Shown here: positions 43,732 through 53,018 of the stretch, in pieces
How positions within the stretch are numbered: the stretch's first letter is position 1
How the letters are laid out: every line of letters starts with the position of its first letter
From: Bacteroidota bacterium
GTDB taxonomy: Bacteria; Bacteroidota; Bacteroidia; Chitinophagales; Saprospiraceae
Assembly: GCA_030147525.1 (NCBI GenBank)
Contig: JASBVF010000048.1
Coordinates: 1-64,000, forward strand
Direction: 5' to 3'
DNA: 64,000 nucleotides
The notes under the pieces: generated by a model
The model's input: the letters and a program-made list of their open reading frames with translations, nothing else
Databases searched by the model: none
Told to the model about the DNA's origin: nothing
Made by a program: the position numbers and the translations under genes

Positions 43732-45405
43732 ATGAAAAACAATCATTTCAACCTCTTACTTTTTCTTTTCACCTCAGTAATCATCCTCGCCGGCTGCACC
43801 AAAGACGACTGCGGCCCGCTCAGCACCCCCGGCCCCGGCGAGGGCGAATTCCCCCTCGGCTGGAACGAAAACGACGAGCAACCCGACTCCATCCAGGTCT
43901 TCCTGAACGGCTTCGGCAACTGCGACAACCTGCCCGCCAGCGTGTCGCTCGTTTCAAAATTCCCGCCCATTGGAAACCAGGCAGAATTCGGTACCTGCGT
44001 CGCATGGGCTGTGGGCTACAACGCTAAATCAGCGTTGGAAGGAATGGATCGGGGACTTTCCACCTCCCAGCTTGCACAGGCTGCCAACCAGATCAGCCCC
44101 AAAGATTTGTTTTACGCCATACCTGACAACCAGAAAGGCGATCCCTCGCAAGGTAACTGTCACGGTACTCAATTCTGGTATGCACTTGACGTATTGCAGA
44201 CCAGAGGCGCCGCCACCATGCAAACGGCTCCTTACAGCGGCCTCGGCGATTGCTCCTCTTTCAACGTACAGTCAGCCTGGCAAAATGAAGCCGGAGGGCA
44301 CAAAATCAAGTACTACCGCCGCATCGATCAGGACGTCTGTGCTATCAAGGAGCAACTGGCCGCCAATAACCCGGTGCTGTTCGGGGCTACGGTAGGCAGC
44401 AATTTCCAGGCCCTGCGGGATGGCCGGGTGTTCAAAGAGCTACCCACTGGCAATGCAGGCGGCCACGCCATGGTCATCGCCGGGTACGACGACAGCCGCC
44501 AGGCTTTTCGAATCATCAACTCCTGGAGCACGGTCTGGGGAGATCAGGGCTATGCCTGGGTGGATTACGACTTCATGGTCAACCAGTTTATTTCCAATAA
44601 AAACCTCTACATCGCCGTGAACGAAGACGGCAACGTGAATCCGCCCAACGTCAACCCCAATGCCGGAGGTGTGGACCTGGCTTCGTGGGTGTTTTCGGAT
44701 GCTTCAACACCGCAACCGAATGGATCGACAGTTCGGACACTTGATTTCAACATCTACAACATCGGAACCGCTCCGGCAAGAGCTTTGGACGAGTGGGGGT
44801 TTATGTACCTGTATTACAATGCTTACGACGCCAACGATTATGGCCTCTTGTTTTATGATGAGTTTAATGAAAACTCCTGGCCAGGGCAATTTCAAATGAA
44901 CCCCAATACCGGTGGCTATGATTTCAATTTTGACATCGCTTCAGGCAACAGCTTTGCCAACACGGTTTTTGGGGTCAACAGTGTCACAAGAACCTATACC
45001 GTGCCGCAGATTACAGGCTTTTATTACCTCCTGCTGGTTGCCGATTTTAGTGGAACTTACGACGAGCCTGACGAATTCAACAACCTGTTTTACACCACCT
45101 GGCAGTCGCCAAAGTGGTTCAGCAACGGTTACTCCCCGCTGACCGGTGAAGGTGGAACTGAAAACCGGGGTGACAATCCTTCTCAGGCATTTTATTTTGA
45201 AAACAAAGAACAACCGGATGGCGCTTCGCTGAAAAAAAGCCTGTTCAACAGCACCGTAAACGATCAGTATCCGAATGCCTACCGGCCCGAAGAGATCATC
45301 GGTTTTTTCAAAAAACAAAAACAGAACGGAGAACTCGACCGGATGGTGCAGGCATATAAACAACGTCAATCTAACAACCAATTTCCGTCGTTTAAAAAGG
45401 AATAA
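43732..45405 (+). CDS. Papain-family (C1) cysteine peptidase lipoprotein
   Basis: The 557-residue protein has a perfect lipobox LAGC (Cys 22). The catalytic domain shows the oxyanion Gln and nucleophile in PPIGNQAEFGTCVAWAVGY (Q83, C89), the His in GGHAMVIAGYDD (H245) and the Asn in IINSWSTVWGDQGYAW (N263). A C-terminal region (about 310-450) looks like an Ig-like/CARDB domain (LDFNIYNIGTAPARAL; LVADFSGTYDEPDEFNN), followed by a polar tail. It is likely an outer-membrane-anchored peptidase. Its placement ahead of the kinase cluster may be coincidental. Confidence 0.85.
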   Translation: MKNNHFNLLLFLFTSVIILAGCTKDDCGPLSTPGPGEGEFPLGWNENDEQPDSIQVFLNGFGNCDNLPASVSLVSKFPPIGNQAEFGTCVAWAVGYNAKSALEGMDRGLSTSQLAQAANQISPKDLFYAIPDNQKGDPSQGNCHGTQFWYALDVLQTRGAATMQTAPYSGLGDCSSFNVQSAWQNEAGGHKIKYYRRIDQDVCAIKEQLAANNPVLFGATVGSNFQALRDGRVFKELPTGNAGGHAMVIAGYDDSRQAFRIINSWSTVWGDQGYAWVDYDFMVNQFISNKNLYIAVNEDGNVNPPNVNPNAGGVDLASWVFSDASTPQPNGSTVRTLDFNIYNIGTAPARALDEWGFMYLYYNAYDANDYGLLFYDEFNENSWPGQFQMNPNTGGYDFNFDIASGNSFANTVFGVNSVTRTYTVPQITGFYYLLLVADFSGTYDEPDEFNNLFYTTWQSPKWFSNGYSPLTGEGGTENRGDNPSQAFYFENKEQPDGASLKKSLFNSTVNDQYPNAYRPEEIIGFFKKQKQNGELDRMVQAYKQRQSNNQFPSFKKE

Positions 45406-45484
45406 CCGGATGAAAATAAATGGATGAAGACCGCTTATTTTTCCTGATAGAAACCATCTATTTTTTAACCAATTTTCAACAGTT

Positions 45485-46222
45485 ATGAAATGCAATAACT
45501 GCGGTTACACCAATGCTGCGGGGCGTTTGCAATGTGAACATTGCAACGCACCCCTGCAGGGGTCGGTCATCGCTCCGCTGGCTGGTAAAAAAAAGCAGGC
45601 GGCAGGCGGACTAAAATGTACCAACTGCGACACACTGAACGCTCCCGGTAGCATCAAATGCGGGCATTGCAATGCCCCGTTGAAAGGCTCTATTTTGGAT
45701 GCGCCAGCGGTTCAGCCGCCGCCAGCAGCGAAGGTAAACACGGATATGCTCAGGCGTAGCATCGACTGCCCGCACTGCGGTTACCCCAACCTCAAGCCGG
45801 CAGCCGGTTGCGTCAAATGCGGCAAAGCTTTCGGCGAAGGGCCTGCCATGAAAGTAGCTGAACCGCCCAAAGTGGTACGAAAACCCAACCCTATCCCCGA
45901 CGGTACGATCAACCCCTGGAGCCAGCCGGTAGCGCCTGCTGCGAAATTCAGGCTCAAGCCGCTGACCCGCTCCGGCGAACCTGCGATGGAGCAACTCGAA
46001 TTTCAGGGCGACCGGGTGGAACTCAACCGGGAAAACCTGGAGCCTGCCAACCGTACCATCACCGGGAAAACACAGGCCCGGCTCGAACACCGGGACGGCG
46101 CCTGGCACTTGTCCAACGAGAGTGCTCAAAAGTCAACCTTCCTGCTCGTGCAGGGACCGGTGGTTTTGAAAAAAGGCGACATCATTCTCATGGGCGACCG
46201 CATGTTTGAATTCGATTGCTGA
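45485..46222 (+). CDS. Triple zinc-ribbon protein with degenerate FHA-like domain
   Basis: The 245-residue cytoplasmic protein carries three zinc ribbons: CNNCGYTNAAGRLQCEHC (3-20), CTNCDTLNAPGSIKCGHC and CPHCGYPNLKPAAGCVKC. After a Pro-rich linker a C-terminal FHA-like fold (about 160-245) has RLEHRDGAWHLSNES and a final LKKGDIILMGDRMFEFDC. The S-R-x-H phosphopeptide signature is not preserved. It starts the compact kinase/phosphatase/motor cluster and its stop is 4 bases before the next start, so it is likely a scaffold or reader for the downstream kinase. Confidence 0.8.
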   Translation: MKCNNCGYTNAAGRLQCEHCNAPLQGSVIAPLAGKKKQAAGGLKCTNCDTLNAPGSIKCGHCNAPLKGSILDAPAVQPPPAAKVNTDMLRRSIDCPHCGYPNLKPAAGCVKCGKAFGEGPAMKVAEPPKVVRKPNPIPDGTINPWSQPVAPAAKFRLKPLTRSGEPAMEQLEFQGDRVELNRENLEPANRTITGKTQARLEHRDGAWHLSNESAQKSTFLLVQGPVVLKKGDIILMGDRMFEFDC

Positions 46223-46226
46223 TGCA

Positions 46227-47495
46227 ATGAAAAATATTCAAAATCATATCACCCCCGTCGAGTTGAGTCCAGGACTGAACCTGGACGGCTTCGAAGTGCA
46301 GGAGCGCCTCGGCGAAGGCAACTTTGGCATCGTCGCACGAGCCGTGGAGGCGGGGTCGGGAAATGATTTTGCACTGAAAATGCTGAAGCTGTGGACAGTG
46401 CCGGAGTTTGCCCGGCAAAACCTGGTGAGCCGCTTCCGGCTTGAGTTTGAAACCGGGCAGATCAGCAGTGATTTTTTGGTAAAAACCCGGCACTATGGCC
46501 ATTGGGGCGCTTACCCTTTTTTTGTCATGGATTACTGCCCTAACGGCAACCTGCGCCGCCAGCTTTCCGGCGGCATGTCATTCGAGACAGCCCAGGCAAT
46601 GGCGCTCGACATGCTTTTCGGTTTGCGGGCACTGCACGAGCATGGTAAAACCCACCGGGATCTCAAGCCTGAAAATGTGCTGATCGACGCACATCAGCGG
46701 GCCAGGCTCACGGATTTCGGCATTGCCGGCCATCTGAATGCCCAGTTCACTGTGCTGAAATCTTCCGGTTCGCCCAACGAGGTTTTTGGTAGCTACAACT
46801 ACATGGCCCCCGAACAACTAAAACCCTTGACACGGCGGGATACGCTCCTGCCCACGATTGACATTTTTGCCTTCGGCGTTATTTGTTTCGAACTGTTCAC
46901 GGGGCGCCTGCCTTTCGGGCCGTGGGAGGTGGAGGACGACATGATTCCTTACCTCCAGCGCTCGCAGGGTGGATCGTGGGACAAGCTAACCTCGCTCAAC
47001 CCAACGGTGCCTGAAGTCTGGGAAAGCATCGTTGAAGGATGCCTGGCGCCGGACTACCGGTACCGGTTTCAGCAGGTGGATGAAATCCTGCAAACCCTGG
47101 GGTTGGGCAAAAACGGCAGGCAGCAGGCAGGACTTTTTCCGCTTGGTTTGACCGTGCTCAATGGCGAAGAACACGGAAGGGTGTACGACCTGCGGGCTGT
47201 TTCAGAAAAAATCATCGGGCTGGGCCGGGCCTTGCCGGGCTGCCGCAATCACATTGAAATCAGGGAGGAGTATTCCGCTTTCATTTCACGCTTCCATGCC
47301 ACGATCGAACTGCACCCCGGCGCCTGGTACCTGCGGGACGGGCAGTGGCAACAGGCAGCTGGCAATTGGCAGTGGCTGCCTTCCAAAAACGGAACTTACC
47401 TCAATGGTGTGGAAGTCGATTCAGCAGGGCAATTGCTCCATCCCGGCGATGTGATCACAGTGGGGAACACTACGCTGAAAGTTATTTCTCTTTGA
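46227..47495 (+). CDS. Ser/Thr protein kinase with C-terminal FHA domain
   Basis: From the ATG at 46227 (422 residues) the kinase domain has the Gly-rich loop LGEGNFGIVARA, the Lys in FALKML, HRDLKPENVL (near 143), LTDFGIAG and NYMAPEQL. A C-terminal FHA domain (about 318-421) keeps the conserved residues: IGLGRA, ISRFHATI and SKNGTYLNGVEV. It should autophosphorylate or phosphorylate partners and read phospho-Thr. No membrane helix is present. It is 4 bases downstream of the zinc-ribbon gene and 13 bases upstream of the MotB-like gene. Confidence 0.9.
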   Translation: MKNIQNHITPVELSPGLNLDGFEVQERLGEGNFGIVARAVEAGSGNDFALKMLKLWTVPEFARQNLVSRFRLEFETGQISSDFLVKTRHYGHWGAYPFFVMDYCPNGNLRRQLSGGMSFETAQAMALDMLFGLRALHEHGKTHRDLKPENVLIDAHQRARLTDFGIAGHLNAQFTVLKSSGSPNEVFGSYNYMAPEQLKPLTRRDTLLPTIDIFAFGVICFELFTGRLPFGPWEVEDDMIPYLQRSQGGSWDKLTSLNPTVPEVWESIVEGCLAPDYRYRFQQVDEILQTLGLGKNGRQQAGLFPLGLTVLNGEEHGRVYDLRAVSEKIIGLGRALPGCRNHIEIREEYSAFISRFHATIELHPGAWYLRDGQWQQAAGNWQWLPSKNGTYLNGVEVDSAGQLLHPGDVITVGNTTLKVISL

Positions 47496-47508
47496 AAATT
47501 AACCAGTT

Positions 47509-48546
47509 ATGAAAAAACAAGACCTGAACGTTTTCAATATCTCCTTCCTCGACCTGATGACAGGCGCTTTCGCTGCCGTGATTATCCTGTTCATCGTTGT
47601 CCCCAAACTCAATGTGGAAGACAAACAAGCCATCGAAAAACTGAAAAAACTCAAAGTTGAAATGGCGGAAATGGACAGCCTCATCGCCAACCTCAAGTCC
47701 ACCATTCCTCAAAAAGAATACGAAGCACTGGCAGGCCATTCCGTGAAAATGCAAAACACGCTGGGCGAACTGGAGCGGGAAATCGAAAAACTGCGCAGCG
47801 ACCTGGCGCAAGAACGGGAGGAGAAAGAACAATTGCTGGAGCGGGTCGCCGGCCTGGAAATAGAACTCGAAGACTCGAAACGGGCACTGGAAAATATGAC
47901 CGCTGACTACGAAGCCCTCGCCGCTGAAAACAATGCCCTGAGGCAGCGGATTCAGCAACTGTTGAACCAAATGAAAAAAGTGGAACTCGTGCCGGAAAAA
48001 GATACCAGTAAAGTCGTTGCCTACCTACCCGTGACTGAAGACGATACGATTGTCAATATCGCCAACATCCCCCAAGGCTCCGGCGACTACTTCGTCGGCT
48101 ATAATCCGCCGCTGGCCGTCGTGGCAGCCTGGGAGGACTCGAAAACCGATGTGGACCTCTACCTGAAACAGGGCAGCGACCTCTGTTACAACTACGTCCG
48201 AAACCGGGACCAGAAGTGGGGCAAATGGATCAAGGCGAAGCAGAAAGGCTGGTTCAGCGAAAAAAATTACGAAGTCATCGCCCAGGAAAAAGAAATCGTC
48301 CCCGGCGAATACCAAATCCTGCTTCACCAAAATTCACCGAAAAACGGAGCATCGCAGGTCAGAGGCTTCGTCATTTTTTCGCCGCCGGGAAAAATTGCCC
48401 GCAAAATCGAGTTCGAAGCGGAGGTGCCCTATACCAAAGCCACGCCCTACCGGGGTGGCGGCGGTACGCTGGTCGGCACCTTGCAGGTGACGGAAGAGAA
48501 CATCAGTTTTTCACCCATGAAACAAACCACGACGGTCGTTCAGTGA
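47509..48546 (+). CDS. MotB/ExbD-like single-pass membrane protein with coiled coil
   Basis: The 345-residue protein starts with a short polar end and one membrane helix FLDLMTGAFAAVIILFIVV (13-31). D15 lies at the position of the proton-carrying Asp of MotB/ExbD (hhhDhMxxhhhhh). A long coiled coil follows (about 36-160, rich in Glu/Lys/Leu heptads) and then a C-terminal beta-rich domain (180-345, WEDSKTDVDLYLKQGSDLCY). Unlike MotB it lacks a recognisable OmpA peptidoglycan domain. The next gene is its likely MotA/ExbB-like channel partner. A 60-base spacer with CAATC units separates them. Confidence 0.65.
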   Translation: MKKQDLNVFNISFLDLMTGAFAAVIILFIVVPKLNVEDKQAIEKLKKLKVEMAEMDSLIANLKSTIPQKEYEALAGHSVKMQNTLGELEREIEKLRSDLAQEREEKEQLLERVAGLEIELEDSKRALENMTADYEALAAENNALRQRIQQLLNQMKKVELVPEKDTSKVVAYLPVTEDDTIVNIANIPQGSGDYFVGYNPPLAVVAAWEDSKTDVDLYLKQGSDLCYNYVRNRDQKWGKWIKAKQKGWFSEKNYEVIAQEKEIVPGEYQILLHQNSPKNGASQVRGFVIFSPPGKIARKIEFEAEVPYTKATPYRGGGGTLVGTLQVTEENISFSPMKQTTTVVQ

Positions 48547-48564
48547 CCCTTTTTTTTCAAAACA

Positions 48565-48595
48565 ATCAAGCAATCCAACCATCAAAACAATTAAT
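48565..48595 (+). repeat. CAATC-unit tract
   Basis: The tract CAATCAAGCAATCC plus CAACCATCAAAACAATT occupies the longest gap inside the envelope cluster. Similar CAATC units occur in the third dnaE2 insertion (25569-25600), so this may be a single arm of the same class of repeat. Confidence 0.4.
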
Positions 48596-48606
48596 TTTTT
48601 TCAACC

Positions 48607-49368
48607 ATGAAAGAAAAATACGTCAGCCTTTCCATCAGCGCCAGTTTGTCCATCGTCCTGGTTATCGTACTCTACCTCCTGACGAATTCCCTGACCGAGG
48701 GAACGACGCTTCACCGCATCCTGATCATGCTCGGCGGCAGCCTGCCTTCAGGCTTGATTCAGGGCCTGACCTACTTCCTGTTTTTTTACGGAGTACTTGA
48801 AATCCGCCGCATGGGCGGCCATGCAAGCTGGGAAGAACGTGCCCTGCACATGGGGCTGCTTCCCGAAAAAGAACAGTTCGTCCTGTCCGCCGACGAGGTG
48901 AACCAATTGAAACACAAAATGATCGAAATCGAGCAGCGGGAACCCATGCTCATGGTGGATTTGATCAAAAAAGCCTGCACCAAATTCCGGGCGAACAAGT
49001 CCGTTTCCGAGTCGCTGGAAGTCGTTTCGGCGCAGGCAGCGGTCAACATGCGCAACAGCGAAAGCGAGCAGAACATCATTCGCTACATCGCATGGGCCAT
49101 TCCATCGGTGGGTTTCATCGGCACAGTGATCGGAATTGCTGCCTCGCTGGGCGCTGCCGACGACGTCATCACCACCGGAGGGGTGAAAAAAATCACAGGC
49201 CTGCTGAACATCGCCTTCGACACCACGCTCGTTGCCCTGGCGCTGAGCCTCGTCATCATGTTTCTCTACCACAACCTGCAGGAAAAAGTGGAAAAACTGC
49301 ACGCCAACATGGAATCCTACGTCCTCGAAAACCTGATCAACCGCATTTACCACCGGGAACATGCATGA
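48607..49368 (+). CDS. MotA/TolQ/ExbB-family proton-channel protein
   Basis: The 253-residue protein has hydrophobic helices near residues 8-28 and 36-62. A cytoplasmic segment with helical repeats follows, then the two family-defining helices IAWAIPSVGFIGTVIGIAASLGAA and LNIAFDTTLVALALSLVIMFLYHNL. The TT pair and L-Y-x-x-L end fit the MotA/ExbB/TolQ signature (A-T-T-x-x-G-L, then P-x-x-x-Y-N). Together with the MotB-like partner it would form an ion-driven stator. The stop overlaps the next start by 8 bases. Confidence 0.85.
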   Translation: MKEKYVSLSISASLSIVLVIVLYLLTNSLTEGTTLHRILIMLGGSLPSGLIQGLTYFLFFYGVLEIRRMGGHASWEERALHMGLLPEKEQFVLSADEVNQLKHKMIEIEQREPMLMVDLIKKACTKFRANKSVSESLEVVSAQAAVNMRNSESEQNIIRYIAWAIPSVGFIGTVIGIAASLGAADDVITTGGVKKITGLLNIAFDTTLVALALSLVIMFLYHNLQEKVEKLHANMESYVLENLINRIYHREHA

Positions 49369-50746
49369 GACAGGCGTCCATATCGTCCGAACTGCCGCCC
49401 GTAGTCATCCGGGAATGATACGCCCCTACCAGGAGGATGCTATCCTGATTGGTTGGAATACGGGCGGGGAATCATGGAACTGGCAAGCCGCCACTTCCAG
49501 CGAAACCATGCCTGAAGGCGGCGTCCTGTTGTCTGTGGCCGACGGCATGGGCGGCCTCAATGCCGGGGATGTGGCCTCTGGCATTGCGGTGGAGGAGGTG
49601 AAAAAAAATTTCAGCCATTTCGGAAAAGTTGATGAAACGCAAGCCGTGGTACTGCTTCGGCAGGCCGTCATCAACGCTCACCATGCCATTGAGAATGAGT
49701 CCAAAAAACCTGAAAACGGTGAAATGGGGTCAACACTGGTCATTGCCTGGCTCCTGGGTGAAAATCTCCACGTTACCTGGGTCGGCGATAGCCGGTGTTA
49801 CCGCTTTCGCCGGAACGAAGGCCTGAAACTTTTGACCAAAGACCACTCGCTCGTGCAGGATCTCCTCGATGAGGGCGCCATCACCGAATCGCAGGCTTTC
49901 GACCACCCGCAGCGCAACGTCATCACGCAGAGCCTCGGCATTCATGGCCGTGACCCGGAGCCGGATTGCGCCAGCTTTGCCTTGCTGCCGGGCGACTTGC
50001 TGCTGCTTTGTTCCGATGGACTGAACACCATGCTCACGGACGAGGAAATCGCCTCGGTTTGCGAAAAATCGTCCAGCCTGGAGCAGTGCCTGGAAGCATT
50101 AATCACTGCTGCAAACGAGGCCGGCGGACACGACAACATCAGCGTTGTGCTGGCGATGCTGGACGGCGGTAACAGTCTTAACCATGTTCAGAAAACGATC
50201 CCGCCTGCCCTGTCTGTTTCCCCGAAAAAACCGGACGGAAAAAAAACGGTACCCCGGCTATTCTGGCTGATGTTGCCGTTAGTGGCGGTTCTGATTGCAC
50301 TCACGACCTGGATGGTCATGCAAAATGAAATGCGGTCATCCGGCGAGCCTGTTTCAACGGAAATGCCTGCCCCGGATACGTTGTCCGAACCGGTTATTTC
50401 ACCGGAAGAAAAAACGGAAGATTCGACTGCAAACGAAACCACCCTGACGGTTGACTCCCTGCCTGCCCCGAATTCCCGGCGAACGGGCGATTACGTCCTC
50501 ATCGCCAACAGCTTTGCCCGGCAAAACGAAGCCGAAGTATTGTACCGGAAATTGAAAAATCGCTACCCGGACGCTGCTCTTCTGATCGAAAAAAACAATG
50601 GCCTTTACGAAGTGCGAATCACCGGATTTTTGAGTGGAAAGGAGGCGGATGATTTCCATCAGGGCGACCCCGACCTGGCCAGGCGGGTGGTCTTGCTCAT
50701 TTCAACAAAACAGAAAAAATCGACTGACTATGTACCACGAAAATGA
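49361..50746 (+). CDS. Membrane-anchored PP2C Ser/Thr phosphatase with SPOR domain
   Basis: The 461-residue protein has an N-terminal PP2C domain (about 5-260). Metal ligands include D26 in RPYQEDA, D61 in SVADGMGG, the Asp in LCSDGLNTML and the Asp in GGHDNISVV. A membrane helix (LFWLMLPLVAVLIALTTWMV, about 300-320) leads to a periplasmic linker and a C-terminal SPOR domain (GDYVLIANSFARQNEAE, IEKNNGLYEVRITGF). SPOR domains bind denuded peptidoglycan, so it could link cytoplasmic dephosphorylation to cell-wall state. The stop overlaps the next kinase start by 17 bases. Confidence 0.88.
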   Translation: MHETGVHIVRTAARSHPGMIRPYQEDAILIGWNTGGESWNWQAATSSETMPEGGVLLSVADGMGGLNAGDVASGIAVEEVKKNFSHFGKVDETQAVVLLRQAVINAHHAIENESKKPENGEMGSTLVIAWLLGENLHVTWVGDSRCYRFRRNEGLKLLTKDHSLVQDLLDEGAITESQAFDHPQRNVITQSLGIHGRDPEPDCASFALLPGDLLLLCSDGLNTMLTDEEIASVCEKSSSLEQCLEALITAANEAGGHDNISVVLAMLDGGNSLNHVQKTIPPALSVSPKKPDGKKTVPRLFWLMLPLVAVLIALTTWMVMQNEMRSSGEPVSTEMPAPDTLSEPVISPEEKTEDSTANETTLTVDSLPAPNSRRTGDYVLIANSFARQNEAEVLYRKLKNRYPDAALLIEKNNGLYEVRITGFLSGKEADDFHQGDPDLARRVVLLISTKQKKSTDYVPRK

Positions 50747-53006
50747 CTTGTTTTACCATCGTTACCGCTTGCTCGAATCTTTTGGGCGGGGTGGCTTTTC
50801 CGTGGTTTGGAAGGCTTATGATGAAAAATCGAAGACCCTCGTTGCGCTTAAAATTTTCATGAAGCAAGACCGGGAGGGCGTCGAATTGTGCCGTCAGGAG
50901 TATGGCAAAGCGCACGACCTCATTCATCAGCATATCGTCCGGCCATTTTTTTTTGACGAATTCCGGGAGGCCCCGTTCCTCGTTATGCCATTTTACCAAA
51001 AAGGCACGACGGCAGCGCTGGCCGGGAATATTGCAGAAGCGGAATTAGCAAAAATCATGGCCCAGATCGGTTCGGCGCTTGGATACCTGCACACCCGTAC
51101 CAACGCCGTACTTCATAACGATATCAAACCTGACAATCTCCTCGTTTCCGACGATGGTGACTACCTGCTGAGCGACTTCGGCATCAGCGGGCCGCTTCAG
51201 CACAAACTCACCCAGACGATCGGTGGGTTTTCGGCTGGCGTTTCACACAGCGCCCAGTCGGGCGTGACGCCCGTGGCTTACCGGGCGCCGGAGTTGTTTC
51301 CGATGAAAAACTTTCCGAAGCAGGACCCCTCCACGGCCAGCGACATCTGGGCATTCGGGGCCTGCCTCTACCACTTGGCCAAGGGCGAGCCGCCGTTCGG
51401 TGGGCAGGGCGGTCTGAGCCAGCGCATCAACATGGCCTCCGGCAATGTGGAATTGTCAGAGTTGCTGGAAGATTTACCCAGTCATTTTTCTGAAAATCTC
51501 AACAATTGGATCATGGCCTGTTTGTCGCTCAACGCTTCGGAGCGGCCTGCAGCCCGGCAGTTGGCTGGCGCTGCGCAGGCATTTCAGCGCACGGGCGTTT
51601 GGCCGCAGCCTCCCATGCCTGTGGTGCAGATGGCAGAGGCACAGCCACATTTTGCCCAATCAACCCGTGACGATGCTGCTTTATCCACTAATACACCGGT
51701 TTTTCAGCCTAAGAAACAAAAGCCGGGGCGGGAACAGCAGCGGTTACCGGTTTGGGTATGGGCATTGGGAGCGCTGCTGATGTGTGCTGCCGGTTTTGCG
51801 GTTTTTAAAACGAATCAGAACTCAACATGCCAGCGGCTGCTCGCCGAAGCAGATGATTTGTTTCAAAAAAAAGAATACCAACTGGCCAGGGAAAAATACG
51901 CTGAAGCCCGTGAGTGCGATCCGTTCAACGAAAGTTTGAGCGAGAAAATAAAACGCTCCGACGTGCTCGCCAAGATTCAGACTTACCCGTTCAGTTTTCC
52001 TGGCGGCGAAGGGCTGGAAGCTGTAGCCGATACTGTGGCCGGGCGCCTTCGCTGGGGTTATCTCGATACGCTAACCGGTGCGCTGGTCATTCCTTTGCGC
52101 TATGATTCGGTGTCGCCTTTTCAAAACGGGCAGGCTGTGGCCTGGAAATTTGACCGCCGCTACGAAATCGGGAAGGACGGCAAGGAACTCAACCCTTCTG
52201 GTTCGAGGCAGGCCAACGTGATTGTTCCTCCAAAACCCGAACCGCTACCCGAACCTGCGCCTGCATTTGAACCAACGCCTGCAAAAACTGAGAAAATTCT
52301 GGCTTCTGAAAAAGTGGATTTTGAAATGTCCGAACCCACCGTGTATGCCGGGGAGGAGGTGAAATTCACGGACAGGTTCACAGCTGCATTTGATAAAAAA
52401 ATAAAAAGCTGGGATTTCGGGGACGGCGGCAAGCTGAATTCCAGCAAAAAAACCGTTGCCCACAGCTTCAAAAAACCAGGTAAGTACCAGGTGCAGCTCT
52501 GCGTTACCAACCAAATACGGGACTGTGAAACCCGGCAAGTGACCGTCCTCGCCGCCAACCTCGACCTTGGCCGCAAGGCCACCACCGGCCTCGGTGAAAA
52601 AGAGCGCAACCTCTGCGCCGCACCCGGCCGGGAAGTCGCCTGGAAGTCCGGCGATGCCAGCATCACCATCACCCCTCAGACCGTGGTGGAGTTGCAAAGC
52701 GCCGTACTCTACGGCGACGTGGGCGGCAAAGTGAAAATTTCGATCAGCGACGGCAACGGAGCTGCGGCCTCGGTTACCCGCTACGTGGTGCGGGGCCGCA
52801 GCCCGCTCAACCTCGAAGACCTGGCCTTCACGCTGGAATCCGGCAAGCGCTACACGCTGACCGTATCGCCGCTGAGAGACGCCGATGGCAAGGCGCCACG
52901 CCTGGAAAATGCCGCCGCCTGCGGAAACTCCGGTTTCAAAGACCGGAACCTGGCGGTGGACTACGGTGGCAATGGCATCCTGTTCGATCTGTCTTATCGC
53001 TTTTAA
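50730..53006 (+). CDS. Transmembrane Ser/Thr kinase with periplasmic PKD domain
   Basis: The ATG at 50730 gives 758 residues; upstream codons lie inside the phosphatase gene. The kinase domain shows FGRGGFSVVWKA, ALKIF, HNDIKPDNLL (Arg of HRD replaced by Asn; catalytic Asp kept near 131), LSDFGISG. One membrane helix follows (VWVWALGALLMCAAGFAVF, about 341-359). The periplasmic part has a helical stretch, a WG-like segment (WGYLDTLTGALVIPL), a Pro/Glu linker, a PKD domain (about 530-605 with WDFGDGG and VQLCVTN) and a beta-rich C-terminus ending DLSYRF. A non-RD kinase coupled to an extracytoplasmic sensor is plausible. Confidence 0.87.
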   Translation: MYHENDLFYHRYRLLESFGRGGFSVVWKAYDEKSKTLVALKIFMKQDREGVELCRQEYGKAHDLIHQHIVRPFFFDEFREAPFLVMPFYQKGTTAALAGNIAEAELAKIMAQIGSALGYLHTRTNAVLHNDIKPDNLLVSDDGDYLLSDFGISGPLQHKLTQTIGGFSAGVSHSAQSGVTPVAYRAPELFPMKNFPKQDPSTASDIWAFGACLYHLAKGEPPFGGQGGLSQRINMASGNVELSELLEDLPSHFSENLNNWIMACLSLNASERPAARQLAGAAQAFQRTGVWPQPPMPVVQMAEAQPHFAQSTRDDAALSTNTPVFQPKKQKPGREQQRLPVWVWALGALLMCAAGFAVFKTNQNSTCQRLLAEADDLFQKKEYQLAREKYAEARECDPFNESLSEKIKRSDVLAKIQTYPFSFPGGEGLEAVADTVAGRLRWGYLDTLTGALVIPLRYDSVSPFQNGQAVAWKFDRRYEIGKDGKELNPSGSRQANVIVPPKPEPLPEPAPAFEPTPAKTEKILASEKVDFEMSEPTVYAGEEVKFTDRFTAAFDKKIKSWDFGDGGKLNSSKKTVAHSFKKPGKYQVQLCVTNQIRDCETRQVTVLAANLDLGRKATTGLGEKERNLCAAPGREVAWKSGDASITITPQTVVELQSAVLYGDVGGKVKISISDGNGAAASVTRYVVRGRSPLNLEDLAFTLESGKRYTLTVSPLRDADGKAPRLENAAACGNSGFKDRNLAVDYGGNGILFDLSYRF

Positions 53007-53018
53007 AATTTGATAAAA

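Noticed and set aside
47509-49368. Zorya defence system
   Set aside because: A MotA/MotB-like pair is present, but there is no OmpA domain and no ZorC, ZorD or ZorE-type helicase or nuclease nearby.
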